Positions 46,414 through 57,408 of a DNA stretch of 64,000 nucleotides are shown one piece after another. The stretch covers positions 178,717,442 to 178,781,441 of the forward strand of contig NC_081555.1 of the NCBI RefSeq assembly GCF_963082655.1, read 5' to 3'. The stretch comes from Stomoxys calcitrans (taxonomy: Eukaryota; Arthropoda; Insecta; Diptera; Muscidae). The notes beneath the pieces were generated by a model that was not told the DNA's origin, made no database searches, and worked only from the letters and a program-made list of their open reading frames with translations. Within the stretch, counting starts at the first letter, position 1. Every line of letters starts with the position of its first letter. A program made the position numbers and the translations under genes.

Positions 46414-47393
46414 CCTTCCAAAAGAGTAGCCGATCATCTGAAACTATGGATACAAATAAACAGGCTAAAGCATCTCGGGCCGAAATACAATCTATGGCTA
46501 AGACGAATATTTCCAATATGCCTAGAAACATTAACAACACAAATTATGAAAACTTATCTGTGGAAATCTTTGATAAAATAGACAGCAAGGAAAAAAATGG
46601 TCGTACATTTAGTTTTATCACAGATTTTGTATCACAGACTTTGGATAGCATTACGCCTCGATGTGTGTACCCTTGCACCCGAGAAGCATATGAAAGAGAT
46701 CGCTGCTGTGAGACTGTAATTCTAGAGCAGCCAAATGTATGTTGCGGGCCGCAGCAACCGCCATTGAGACCACCAATGAGACCACCAATGGGACCACCAA
46801 TGGGACCACCAATGGGACCGCCAGTGGGACCACCGATAAGACCTCCACAGCCTTACTATCCACCACCGCCAAGGCCGCCAATACCTCCACCGCTGCCACC
46901 ACCACCTCCTCCACCGCCACCTCCACCACCACCTCCACCTCCACCACCGCCACCACCACCCCAACTTCCAGTGCAGCCGCCGCAAGGAAACTGTTGTCCA
47001 CAACAATACCCACAACCATATCCTCCACAACAACCATATCCTCAACCCTACCCTCCTTATCGTCCACCATATCCCCAACAACCTTCTCCCTACCCTCCAT
47101 ATCGCCCTCCTTTTCCACAGCAACCATATCCAACTAGAAGACCTCCTCCACCACCGCCAGCTCCCCCGAGGCCACAACCACCACCACCGCCACCTCCCCC
47201 CAGGCCACAACCACCACCAATGGGCCCACCGCAGAGGCCTCCCATTTTAGTACCTCCGGCGCCAACTGCAACGTACCCTCTCGTGCAATGTTGCGTCAAC
47301 TGCAAACCTTTTGGCCTTTTTGGTCCACCGCCCTGCATTCGTTATACCACAGCTAGAATGGGATATGGGCGAATTACTTTGTATATAGGATGA
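46414..47393 (+). CDS. Cys-motif/proline-rich protein, paralogue 2 (3' exon)
   Basis: The exon follows an acceptor (acttctctttcag, ending 46413) in phase 1, like paralogue 1. The first in-frame ATG is at 46446, giving 315 residues. Residues ~38-100 carry the shared domain: VEIFDKID, EKNGRTFSFI, DSITPRCVYPC, RCCETVIL and PNVCC. Downstream lie seven tetrapeptides of the type (M/V/I)(G/R)PP, a polyproline run of more than 20 residues, then PQQPYPQPYPPYRPP-type repeats. The C-terminus has VQCCVNCKPFGLF and PPPCIRY, which echoes the terminal Cys region of paralogue 1. Polyproline and YPP repeats recall extensin-like or cuticle/mucin-type matrix proteins; that function is inference. The first exon and signal peptide were not found. 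AATAAA lies 61 bases past the stop. Large antisense frames here are mirror images of the GGN/CCN codons. Confidence 0.8.
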
Positions 47394-47453
47394 GTATTGG
47401 AAAACTTCTATAAAATATGCTTGTATATATGTATGTGTTTATATGTGATCATA

Positions 47454-47459
47454 AATAAA
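47454..47459 (+). terminator. Poly(A) signal AATAAA of paralogue 2
   Basis: In 'catAAATAAAatttataatt', downstream of the TGA at 47391-47393. Confidence 0.75.
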
Positions 47460-47756
47460 ATTTATAATTCTTAGATTATAAGATGTATTAGCTATAAGCT
47501 AAAATTTTTTTCTGATTTTTTGAAAAATAAAATGATTGTTATTGCGGCTGGTCTCAGGTACCACTGTCCAAGTTCTGGGACCTTGGTGATATGAAGTTTC
47601 TTTCAAGATAAAAAGAGGATAACAAAGAAATACAACATAGCATGGTAAAATCCAAAATCTTTCATGATGCGGTTGCAGTCATTAGCGAAGTCAGCCCAGC
47701 TTTCTGGGAGGAAGGCCAAAAACCCTTTGAATAGCAATAAAATTAGCAAATTTTTT
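47460..47756. other. Unique segment, open on both strands
   Basis: Around 47590-47745 the minus strand reads GFLAFLPESWADFANDC and FGFYHAMLYFFVILFLS before a stop, with normal-looking amino-acid use. The plus strand is also open (KIFHDAVAVISEVSPAFWEE). No start, splice partner or family could be assigned; it may be a gene remnant. Confidence 0.3.
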
Positions 47757-47796
47757 TTCTTTTAAAAAATCCGCAATTACTTTTTGGGCAACCCAA
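47757..47796. mobile_element. Terminal fragment of the mariner-type MITE
   Basis: 'aaaaaatccgcaattacttt' then 'ttgggcaacccaa' followed by TA. Only the right end remains, fused to an INE-1-like element. Confidence 0.85.
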
Positions 47797-49080
47797 TATG
47801 TAAACCCCCTTTCGTTACAATCCGGTGAAAATTGGATAACTTAAGCACCCAAATTCAGCACGGACATTGAGTGGTCTAATATATATGTCACTATTCAATT
47901 CAGAAATACTCACTGTTTCAAATTTCAGCAAAATCGGGTAATAAATACAGCTTTTATGAGCTCTAGTCCCCTTATCGGCAGATCGGTCTATATGACAGCT
48001 ATATCTAAATATAGTCCGATCATAAAGCTAAATAAAGCTTTTATTGGCTTAAGACCCCTTATAGCCAGATCGGTCTATATGGTAGCTATATCTAAATATA
48101 GTATGATCTGACCTATATATGGGTCGGGTGTCAGGAAGCTAAAAATAATACACTTTTTCAAATTTTAGCGAAATCGGTTAAAAAATTTGGCTTTTATGGG
48201 CTTCAGACCCTTTATCGGTCTATATGACAGCTATATCTAAATATAGTCCGATCTGTACCATATTTGGGTGTTAGGAGGCTTAAAACTGCGCAATATTCCA
48301 AACTTCAGCGAAATCGGATGAAAAATAAAGCTATAATAGCCTTCAGAACCCCTATCAGGAGATCGGTCTAGCTGCCATATAAGCTATATCTGAATATAAT
48401 CCGATCTGACCCATATTTAGGTCAGATATCGGGAGGCGTAAAATAACCCACTGTTGCAAATTAAAGGGAAAAGGGGTAATATATAAAGCTTTTATGGTCT
48501 TTAATAGCCCCACTGTTTTAAATTTCAGCGAAATCGGGTAATAAATAAAGATTTTATGGGCTTCAGACCATTCATCGGGAGATCGGTCTATATGGCAGTT
48601 ATATATAAATATGGATTGATCTAATCGATATTAAGGTCAGATGTCGGGAGGCGTAAAATAACCCACTATTGCAAATTTAAGCGAAAACGGGTAATAAATA
48701 AAGCTTTTATAGTCTTTCGATCCTTTATCGGGAGATCGGTCTATATGGTAGCTATATGTAAATATAGCCCGATCTAAGCCATATTTGGGGTCAGTTGGGC
48801 ATTAGACCCTTTATCGGAAAATCGGTCTTTATAGCAGCTGTATCCAAATAAGTTCCGATTTGGCCCGTTCAAGAACTTAACCAGCTCAATATCTCTATTT
48901 TTGAAGGCTCTAGAGTGACTACAACAGACGGACGGACAGACGGACATCTTCAAATAGTCTTTGAATTTTACGACGATCCGAAATATATATACTTTGTAGG
49001 GTCGGAAATTGATACTTCGATGTATTGCAAACGGAATGACTAAATGAATATACCCCTTATCCTACGGTGATGGGTATAAA
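47797..49080 (-). mobile_element. INE-1-like element lacking its hairpin end
   Basis: Begins inside the terminal region ('tgtaaaccccctttcgttac'), has about seven core units of the third variety ('atcgggagatcggtctatat', 'aataaagcttttatgg') and ends 'cctacggtgatgggtataaa'. The MITE fragment replaces its first ~60 bases. Confidence 0.88.
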
Positions 49081-49174
49081 AATAGATGCAAGGATTCCAT
49101 ATTCACCCAAGAACATTCTATCTACGATCAGTGTGAATACTTCTCCCATACAAATAAAATCTGTCCGAAACTTA

Positions 49175-50119
49175 ACAAATAAAAGCGTCCTAAGTTCGGC
49201 CGGGCCGAATCTTATATACCCTCCACCATTGATCGCATTTGTCGGTATCTCTTTTTAGACAAACATAGAATATTGAATAAGAACTCGTATGCTATTGGAG
49301 CTATATCAAGTTATAGTCCCATTCGGACCACAAATGAATGCTGAACATTATAGAAGTCATTGTGTAATATTTCAGTTCATTTGGATAGGAATTGCGCCTC
49401 GTAGGGGCTCAAGAAGCTAAATCGGGAGAAGGTCATGAGAGAAGCCGTTGTACTAAATTTCAGCCAAATCGGATGAGAATTGCGCCCTCTAGAGGTTCAA
49501 GAAGTCAAAATCCCAGATCGGATTATATGGCAGCTATATCAGGTTCTATGCCGATTTACGCCATACTTATCACAGTTATTGGAAGTCATAACAAAACAGC
49601 TCATGCAAAAGTTCAGCTAAATCGGATGAGAATTGAGCGCTCTATTGGCTCAAGAAGTCAAGATCCAAGATCGGTTTATATGACAGCTATACCAGATTAC
49701 GAACCGATTTGACTCATACTTAGCACAGTTGGTGAAAATAATACCAAAAAACTACATGCAAAGTTTCAATAAAATCGGATAAGAATTGCGCCTAAAGAAG
49801 TCAAGACACAAGATTGGGTTATATGGCAGCTATATCAAAACATGGACTGATTTGGCCTATTTACAATACCTACCGACCTACGCTAATAAAAATATTTGTG
49901 CAAGCTTGCTTTCGACAGATAGACGGACGGACAGACGGACGGACGGACGGACAGACGGACAGACGGACGGACAGACGGACGGACATGGCTAGATCAACTT
50001 TAAATGACATGACGATCAAGAATATATATATTTTATGGGGTCTTAGACACATATTTCGAGGTGTTACAAACAGAATGACGAAATCAGTATACCCCCATCT
50101 TATGGTGAAGGGTATAAAA
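49175..50119 (-). mobile_element. INE-1-like element, complete
   Basis: Hairpin end 'gttcggccgggccgaatctt', second-class core units, expanded microsatellite at 49914-49985, leader, and terminus 'atcttatggtgaagggtata'. Confidence 0.9.
49914..49985 (+). repeat. GGAC/AGAC microsatellite of an INE-1-like element
   Basis: About 18 tetranucleotide units mixing 'ggac' and 'agac'. It is the longest such tract in the window, at the position where the sister elements have only a few units. Confidence 0.9.
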
Positions 50120-51580
50120 ATTGGGGTATAATAACATACCCCATAAAATAGGTTTATTTTACGATCATGACAATATGAGACTCAAATTAAAGGTATACGG
50201 GAGTAGATTACAAATATGGTCAGGGATTAGGAATAGGCTTTATAATTTATTGATAACGGAAGGGAACGGACCCTCCACCGTTACCCCAAAAACACCACCC
50301 AAAATCTAAAGTGGACCGATAAGGACAATATTGGTATCAAATGAAAAGCATGCGGGAGTAAATAACGAATCGGACATACAAATTCATGTCGAAGTGTAGA
50401 AGTTCACCCCACCCCCACAAAAACGGCCAAAATGGGCACATTAGCCAATCACAGATATATGGGACTCGGTTTGTTTGTTCCGTGTAGACTGAAAAATGGA
50501 AAGAGCGGGACAATATAGACATCAAATGAAAGGTATTGGAGCGTAGTGGTATTAAAATTTAAATCTTAGTACCCATCGGGCCGCCTCAACCCCAAAGCTC
50601 TCCCAAACCGACATATTGGACGTTAATTTCAATATTGGGCTGAAATGAAAGGTATTCGGGAGTTGATTTCGAATCTGGCATACATAATCAGATCGAGGTA
50701 TAGGGGGTCACGCCACCCCTCAAAAATGCCATTAGACCCATTATGACTGCTGATACTTGGCTAACCGATTTTCTTAAAATTTTCATAGATTTTTGATTTT
50801 TGATAGATTTTTTGATGATACTTGGGTAAACCGATTTTCTTAAAATTTTCATAGATTGTGTTCGTTTGTCTGGAAGGAAACATAGGCTATAAAATTTTTA
50901 GATATCGGGTGGAGGCGGGTCCTTCCCCTAACCCCAAAAACGCCACCCATATCCGAAAGTGGTCCGATGGGCGCAATAAGGGTATCAAATGAAAGGTATT
51001 GGAGACCAGAAAACGAATATGGTATTAAAATTGGGTCCAATTACCCAGCACGAATATGACATTAACATTTTGCGTTCAAGTCTAGGTGAGGCTTTTCCTC
51101 CTTAAGATACGTCAAATGGGTTATTTGACCCATTATGACAATATGGGACTCAAATGAAATGTATTTGAGAGTAGAATTTGATGTCCAATTTTAGAGCCAA
51201 GTGTTTTGGGATACACTCTAAAGCACCTCCTAAACTGAACTTCAAGTCCGTTGGGAATAAAGAACGAATTTTATATACAGATTTGAGTCGAAATGTCTGA
51301 GGTACCATCCCTCCCCTAATGGAAACACTACCCTAAGGAAGAACATTACCACTAAGAACCGAGAAGGGGTGAGAATTTCTCACTCATCAATGAGTCAGGG
51401 AACTTTTTTTATAGCCGAGTCCAAACGGCGTCCCGCTGTGCGATACCTCTTTGGAGAAAAAAATTTTTAAATTACCATGCATGGCATTTTACCTAGCAAA
51501 TGTCGGCAACATTAAGAGGAGATAAACACCGCTTTGTCCGATAATCTCTCCAGGATTCGAACGCTTTCAGCGTCATAGGC
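50120..51580 (-). mobile_element. Inverted copy of the SINE-headed repeat composite
   Basis: The array (50120-51310) has units with 'atgggactcaaatgaaa' and 'aaaggtattggagac', followed by 'gccatccctcccctaatg'-type junction sequence and a minus-strand SINE (51340-51580) with box B-like 'ccaggattcgaacgc'. The order of parts mirrors 41459-43440. Confidence 0.75.
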
Positions 51581-51633
51581 TACAATGGAACGAATTCGAT
51601 ATCCACATTGAGGGCGAAGTGTCCCTAGCCTAA

Positions 51634-51838
51634 GTTTTCAGCGGTGTTTCCCTTCAAATGGTGGCAACTTTTATGAGGTACTATGCCATGTAAACTTCTC
51701 TCCAAAGAGGTGTCGCACTGCGGCACGCCGTTCGGACTCGACTGTGAAAAGGAGGCCCCTTATCATGAGCTTAAACTTTAATCGGACTGCACTCATTGAT
51801 ATGTTCATGGCCCTTAGTTCATGGGCAAAATTTGCATT
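51634..51838 (+). mobile_element. tRNA-derived SINE, 5'-truncated
   Basis: Body only: 'tatgaggtactatgccatgt', 'ctctccaaagaggtgtcgca', 'aatcggactgcactcattga' and 'gttcatgggcaaaatttg'. The tRNA-like head is absent. Confidence 0.85.
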
Positions 51839-51869
51839 TTGCCAATGATGGGAAAACCACTATTCAAGC

Positions 51870-52260
51870 CATGCCATGGCTTGATGAATATTACACATAT
51901 TCTGGTCTGTCGAGGCAAATGATTGAAATGACAAACACAGTCGATGCACCATATTCTGGTTGCCCAATAGAGGTAGTGACACCAGAAAACATAAAAAAGG
52001 CACAAAATCATTTCGAAAATCCGAAAAGTGAAGTTAAATGAGTCAGATGACATTCTGACGACATCAATGGAACGTATGAGTTTTACAATGCAAGAGCATT
52101 TAACTGGAGAAGCTATATTCAACATGGATATCGTGTTTCACATAAAAAGGAGAGTCAATGCACAGTGTCACCAGTAGCTTGTCGCCGTGGCTAAACTGCA
52201 TGGACTATGTTTCGAATTGCTGTCGCACAGATTTGGTCCCCAGCCACTACTTTCTTTTTA
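51870..52260 (+). pseudogene. mariner transposase relic with large internal deletion
   Basis: The plus frame reads a decayed helix-turn-helix region and then SGCPIEVVTPENIKK, the linker word typical of mariner transposases, with a stop at 52041. Near 52190 comes AKLHGLCFELL and, one frame over, a version of the SDYFLF block of the catalytic domain (here VPSHYFLF, the aspartate changed to histidine). Roughly the central half of the gene is missing. Confidence 0.8.
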
Positions 52261-52511
52261 ATTTTAATGCTTCCAAATGAAATCATATTGCACTGACTTC
52301 TATTTTAATTACATTGGATATACAAACACTATGGTATAGAAAGGTCGACTTTAGCCTGGCCATACTTATTAAATGTTTAAAAGTTGATTAAACGATAAAA
52401 GACTGTTATAACCACCACTATCTGACATAAACACCAACTATTATCAGCATGCTGGTATAAGATATCATTATGACAGCCTTAGAATATGCACTGAAACATT
52501 ATTACATTACA

Positions 52512-52572
52512 ACATTATTTGCAAATTGCAAATTTTGCCAATGAACATACTAAGGAAGAGGGGCAAACATAT
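52512..52572 (-). repeat. SINE tail fragment
   Basis: 'gcaaattttgccaatgaaca' on the plus strand is the inverse of the SINE end. Confidence 0.5.
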
Positions 52573-53086
52573 ATATAGGCATATGAAATTTAATTCAAAA
52601 GCACTTTTTCATAAAGTGAGTTAGAATCGATGTGGCATTTATGAATGTATAGAGATAACTCTTTGAAATATCTAGAGATCAGGTGTTGTAGGGATCATAT
52701 GCAAAATTTTAAGTTCCTAGGTAAGACGGGCGCCTCTTGGCAGGGCCGCAAAAGTTGGCCCCCTGGGCATTTCGGAAAATTGTTCGGTCTGCCAAACCTT
52801 CATCTGTAGTCTGATTTTCAAAATTCTGTTTCAGATGGTAACGCTCAAAAATTAACTTGAATTATACCATATATTCACTGGTTTCGGATATATTCGATTG
52901 TTAATTTATTATTTTTTAAAATTTTGACCATGATTGGCCTCGCATTTTGCCATTTACGAAAGTACTTGTGGTTCGATTTAAATGTTGATGCATTATTTGG
53001 ATTGGTGATAAAATTTACAATGTCTCTTCGGCATTCTGCGTCATCATACGACAATTCAGTTAGAATTTATACAGTTTGGAAGTCAA
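52573..53086. other. Unique spacer
   Basis: No gene or repeat recognised. Confidence 0.45.
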
Positions 53087-53545
53087 ACAAGTAAGAGCGT
53101 GCTAAGTTCGGACGGGCCGAATTTTATATACCTTCCTCCATGGAAAACATATGTCGAGTTCGCAGTATCTCTTTTAAGGCAAACAAGGAATAATGAATAG
53201 GAACTATTATGTTATTGGAGCTATATCAAGTTATGGTCCGAATAAGACCATAAATGAATTAATGCTGTACATTTTAGAAGTCATTGTGTAATATTTCAGT
53301 CCGTTCGGATAAGAATTGCGCCCTGCAACGGCTCAAGAAGCGATCGGGAGATCGGTTTATATGGCAGCTGTATCAGGTTATGAACCGAATTGAGCCATAC
53401 TAAGCACAGTTGTTGAAAGACATAACAAAATACCTTGTGCAAACTTTCAGCCAAATCGGATGAGAATTGCGCCCTCTATTGGCTCAAGAAGTCAAGATCC
53501 AAGATCGATTTATATGAAAGCTATACCAGACCGATTCGAGCTTGG
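53087..53545 (-). mobile_element. INE-1-like element, truncated
   Basis: 'acaagtaagagcgtgctaag' terminus and second-class core units. Confidence 0.85.
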
Positions 53546-53614
53546 AACTTGAGGTCTGAAATTTGGTATGTAGGTAAAACTAAAAATTTTTGATTGGTGA
53601 CTAAATGATCTATT

Positions 53615-55145
53615 AATAAGTAAAAAGGCGTTAAGTTCGGCCGGACCGAACTTTGGATACCCACCACCTCGGGTATATATGTAAACCACCTTTCGTCAAA
53701 ATCCGGTGAAAAATGCATGCCTTATGCTCCCTAGCAGCTATATCGAAATATGTTCCGATTTGGACCAAATACATATAAGTACAAGTCATTGTTCAATTGT
53801 GTGTAGCAAAATATTGGTCTTTTTAGTAGCTATATCCAAAAATATACCGATCTGAACCATATACGAGACGGATGATATCAGTCATATATCCGAATCTAGA
53901 ATGATCTAAGCCAAATTAAAGAAGAACGTCGAAGGGCCTAACACAGCTCACTGTCTCAAATTTCAGGGACATCGGACAATAAATGCGCCTTTTATGGGCC
54001 CAAAACCTTAAATCGAGAGATCGGTCTTTATGGCAGCTATATCCAAATCTGTACCGATCTGGGCCAAATTAAAGAAGGATGTCGATAGGTCTAACACAAC
54101 TCACTGTCCAAAATTTCAGCATACTCGGATAATAAATGTGGATTTTATGGACCTAAGACCCTAAATCGGCTGATCGATCTATATGGCAGCTATATACAAA
54201 TCTGGAACGATCTAGACCAAATTGATGAAGGAAGTTGAGTGGTCTAACACATCGGTCTATATGGCAGCTAAATCCAAATCTGAACCGATCTGGGCCAAAC
54301 TAGGGAAAAATGTTGAGTGGCTTAACAAAACTCACTGACCCAAATTTCAGCTAAATCGGATAATAAATGTGGCTTTTATGGCCTAATACCCTAAATCGAA
54401 GGATCGGTCTATATGGCAGTTATATCCAAATCTAGACCGATCTGAGCCAAATTGAGGACGGATGTCGATGGGCCTAACACAACTCACTGTCCCAAATTTC
54501 AGCAAAATCGTATTATAAATGTGGCTTTTATGGGCTTAAGACCCTAAATCGGCGGATCGGTCTATATGGCAGCTATAACCATATCTAGACCGATCTGGGC
54601 CAAATTGACGAAGGATGTTGAAGGACCTAACACAACTCACTGTCCCAAATTTCAGAAAATTCGGGTAATAAATGTGGCTTTATGAGCCTAAGACCCTAAA
54701 ACACCGGATTGGTCTATATGGCTGCTATATCCAAATCAGGACCGATCTGGGCAAAATTGATGAAGGATGTCGAAGGGCCCAACACAACTCACTGTCCCAA
54801 ATTTCAGCGAAATCATGTAATAAATGTGGCTTTTTTGAGCCTAAGACCCTAAATCGGCAGATTGGTCTATATGGCAGCTATAACTATATCTAGACCCATC
54901 TGGTCTAGGATGTCGAAGGGCCTAACACAACTCACTGTCCCAAATTTCAGCGAAATCGGGTAATAAATGTGGTTTTTATGGGCCTAGGACCGTAAATCGG
55001 CGGATCGGTCTATATGGCAGCTATAACCATATCTAGACCGATCTGGGCCAAATTGACGAAGGATGTCGGAGGGCCTAACACAACTCACTGTCCCAAATTT
55101 TAGCAAACTCGGATAATAAATGTGGATTTTATGGGCCTAAGACCC
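53615..55145 (-). mobile_element. INE-1-like element with about eight first-class core units
   Basis: 'gttcggccggaccgaacttt' hairpin, 'caccacctcgggtatatatg', then repeated 'cctaacacaactcactgtcc' units with very similar copies at about 54480-55100. It ends abruptly in unique DNA at 55145 without leader or head. Confidence 0.9.
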
Positions 55146-55525
55146 ATAACTCTCTTCCTTCTTGAGCTGACAAACACAGGTTGTAAAACTCTGTACCACA
55201 GTGCAAATTTCTGTATATCATGTAGTCCTCTCCTATGAATGTGTACACTCCATGTTTTAAATACAAATTAACATGAGTGCAACCTATAATAAATTCTAAA
55301 CGGCTAAACTTTGTGTTTCTACTCATAACATCAAAATTTCATTCTCTATTTTCAACCATTTATCACTCAACTGCTTTTCCGTTTCTGTCCAACTTTTCCA
55401 GTCTGCCTCTTTGCTTAATAAGAATAGTTGTCCCAATGCCTCAACACCGATAGTCATGATTAAATAATAAAGGGGGAGGTAGTTATATAATTTTATACAA
55501 TTTTTTTTTTATAAAAAACAATTCG
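55146..55525 (-). other. Unique segment with short minus-strand frames downstream of the 55.6-kb gene
   Basis: An ATG at 55457 opens 44 codons (MTIGVEALGQLFLLSKEADW..., ending near 55325), and another frame runs 55326-55140 (RLEFIIGCTHVNLYLKHG...). Neither has a recognised domain. They might be pieces of one broken coding sequence. Confidence 0.25.
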
Positions 55526-55531
55526 TTTATT
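55526..55531 (-). terminator. Poly(A) signal (AATAAA on minus strand)
   Basis: 'tttatt' on the plus strand, 57 bases past the stop of the gene ending at 55588. Confidence 0.7.
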
Positions 55532-55587
55532 CTATATTCTATACACACACTTTCATTTGTCTAACAGTCTAGGGGGCAAATTGGTAT

Positions 55588-56353
55588 TTAAGACTTGTAG
55601 TGGGAGCGACGTGCTCCAATCTTGTGCTTCACAACGTGGGTGTTATCGCTGGTGGAGTATAAATAGATGGGAATCTCTTCGACGGTGGTCTCGGCCTTCA
55701 CTCCGGTCCTGTGATTCTCAACAGACAAACGGCGAGTGCTGCTGGCGGACGATTTCTTTACAGAACCCTCATTGGAGGAGGAAGAGGAGACCTTGAGGGG
55801 CTGACTTTCATCGTTGTCGCTGACATTCAAGGGCTCCTCGTCGATATTAATGGGCTCGGCCACCGCCACCGTACTTTCACCTGCCTCGTTTTCTTCAGCC
55901 TCGCTGAGCAGATTTTCTATGGCCTCCAAGTTTGTCATACCATGGGCTTGCAGTTGTTGATGGAATTCCGTGGGCACGGCTATGGCCTGCACATCCTTGT
56001 GACCTGAGATGCCATTGGGTGTGGGAATGAATTCAACATCGGAAGGAATATCAGAGGTGGGGTAGACAGGAACCAATTCGGCTTCGTTTTCATTTGTGGA
56101 CTTCAATAAGATCAAAGAAATGGGAACAATTTTCTTGAACTTCAGCAGCACCAACTTTTTAATGGCCACCGCACCGGCTATGAGACGACCCTGCTTCTGC
56201 GGCTTACTTATACTTCGGGCTAATTGCAATCAAAAGACAAAAAGGCAAAATTCAATATCACCCAAAGAGAGAGTGGCAGGTATCAGTTATCTTACCATCT
56301 ATGACATAGGCAGTTGCCAAGAGAACAATGACTAATGACCACAAGATCTTCAT
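55588..56353 (-). CDS. Small secreted acidic protein (two exons), family unknown
   Basis: Exon 1 runs 56353-56296 and exon 2 56219-55588, joined by a 76-bp phase-1 intron (g|gtaaga ... caattag|cc). The product is 229 residues. Residues 1-20 are a signal peptide (LWSLVIVLLATAYVIDA). Residues ~30-59 are hydrophobic with regular lysines (VAIKKLVLLKFKKIVPISL), which would suit an amphipathic or membrane-seeking segment. The rest is acidic (ENEAELV, SEAEENEAGES, INIDEEPL, SDNDESQ), with a serine-rich stretch near 160-185 followed by RR and a basic C-terminus (HKIGARRSHYKS). No cysteines and no recognised domain. A TATA box lies at 56461-56468 and a poly(A) signal at 55526. It is probably a fly-specific secreted protein; function unknown. 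Confidence 0.9.
56220..56295 (-). other. Intron of the small secreted protein gene
   Basis: 76 bp, GTAAGA donor and TTGATTGCAATTAG acceptor, phase 1. It follows the signal-peptide exon as in the gene at 37913. Confidence 0.88.
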
Positions 56354-56460
56354 TATCTTCGCCTGCTTGTGACGCTTTGTACTACTGGAGGGTTGTGAAA
56401 TGTGGTCTGCTTTACGCGAAAATCTCGAGTGATTTGGTTACAAATAAGCTTTGATGTTTT

Positions 56461-56468
56461 TATTTATA
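56461..56468 (-). promoter_or_regulatory. TATA box of the gene at 56353
   Basis: TATAAATA on the minus strand, 108 bases upstream of the ATG. An initiator-like 'aatcactc' follows about 35-38 bases downstream, implying a 5' UTR of about 75-80 bases. Confidence 0.6.
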
Positions 56469-57408
56469 CATGAGCGGAAACGCCACCGGCTCTTTGTATG
56501 TGTGTGAGTGTGTTTTGCGCTGAAAAGACTAAAAATTGCAAAATGCATGTCTCTTTTATTCGCGCTTTTTCTTTTTGTTTTGACACACTTTGATCGACTG
56601 GCGAAACTTTAAAACGAGCTATTCTAACGAGCAGCTTAATAGCTCCCAAAAACTATGAAAAACGTATCACAAATCATATGCAAATAACTCCTAAGCTCTC
56701 CTCGCACGCACTCACACACGCACACACTCACATGCAGCCCCAGAAGAAGAAAAGAAGATGAACACATATTAATTATAGTCTATTCTTCTTCATATTCAGC
56801 ATGGATCGAGCTTTCCTTTGCTAAGCAGCCACTTCGAACTTCACTCTGCAACGTGGGGGATTTTTATTTTTTTCTTTTGAGCTCAAGTTATCAATCATAG
56901 GCTAACCATCATCTTTCCTCCAAAAAAAAAAATTCCTAAACAACACATTCGCATTGAAAGCCATACAATTTTTCATTTCTTCTTCTCATATAAGAGTGCC
57001 TTGGCTAGATATTGACTTAAAGGTGAGCAAACTAGGAGTGAAGTTTCTCCATTTGTTAGCGCTTATAAAATATAAAAAATTTCCTCATATCGAGCTTAAC
57101 TATCAAAATGATGGCCATAAAATGAATATTAACAACATAAAAGCAGATATTGAAAAACGAACACGAAAAATATTTGTTACAACTAGCCTGGAGGCTTCAC
57201 TTCTACGCAGATATATGGGAATGCTTCAAAGAAAATTTCCATCTTGTTACATGGCACACTTAATATTTTCGACTAAGAGGTGGCACCGATCGGATTTGGT
57301 GTGGTAAGCCCACACCTACACTTAACCCTGTGTCAAAACCACGATGACTAAAATCCTTCAGGTTACATGATCGATTTTTATGTCACAATTACAAATTGTA
57401 ACCACGAA
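56469..57408. other. Upstream region and unique spacer
   Basis: Contains a CA/CACACG-rich stretch (56706-56735). The plus frame at 56954-57307 starts at TTG and has no signal or domain; I do not call it. Confidence 0.4.

Noticed and set aside
46651..47210. Long antisense frames over paralogue 2
   Set aside because: CCN-rich proline coding gives stop-free GGN antisense frames. The sense frame has the conserved Cys domain and splice acceptor.
56954..57307. 117-codon plus-strand frame
   Set aside because: Starts at TTG, with no domain, promoter or poly(A) evidence.
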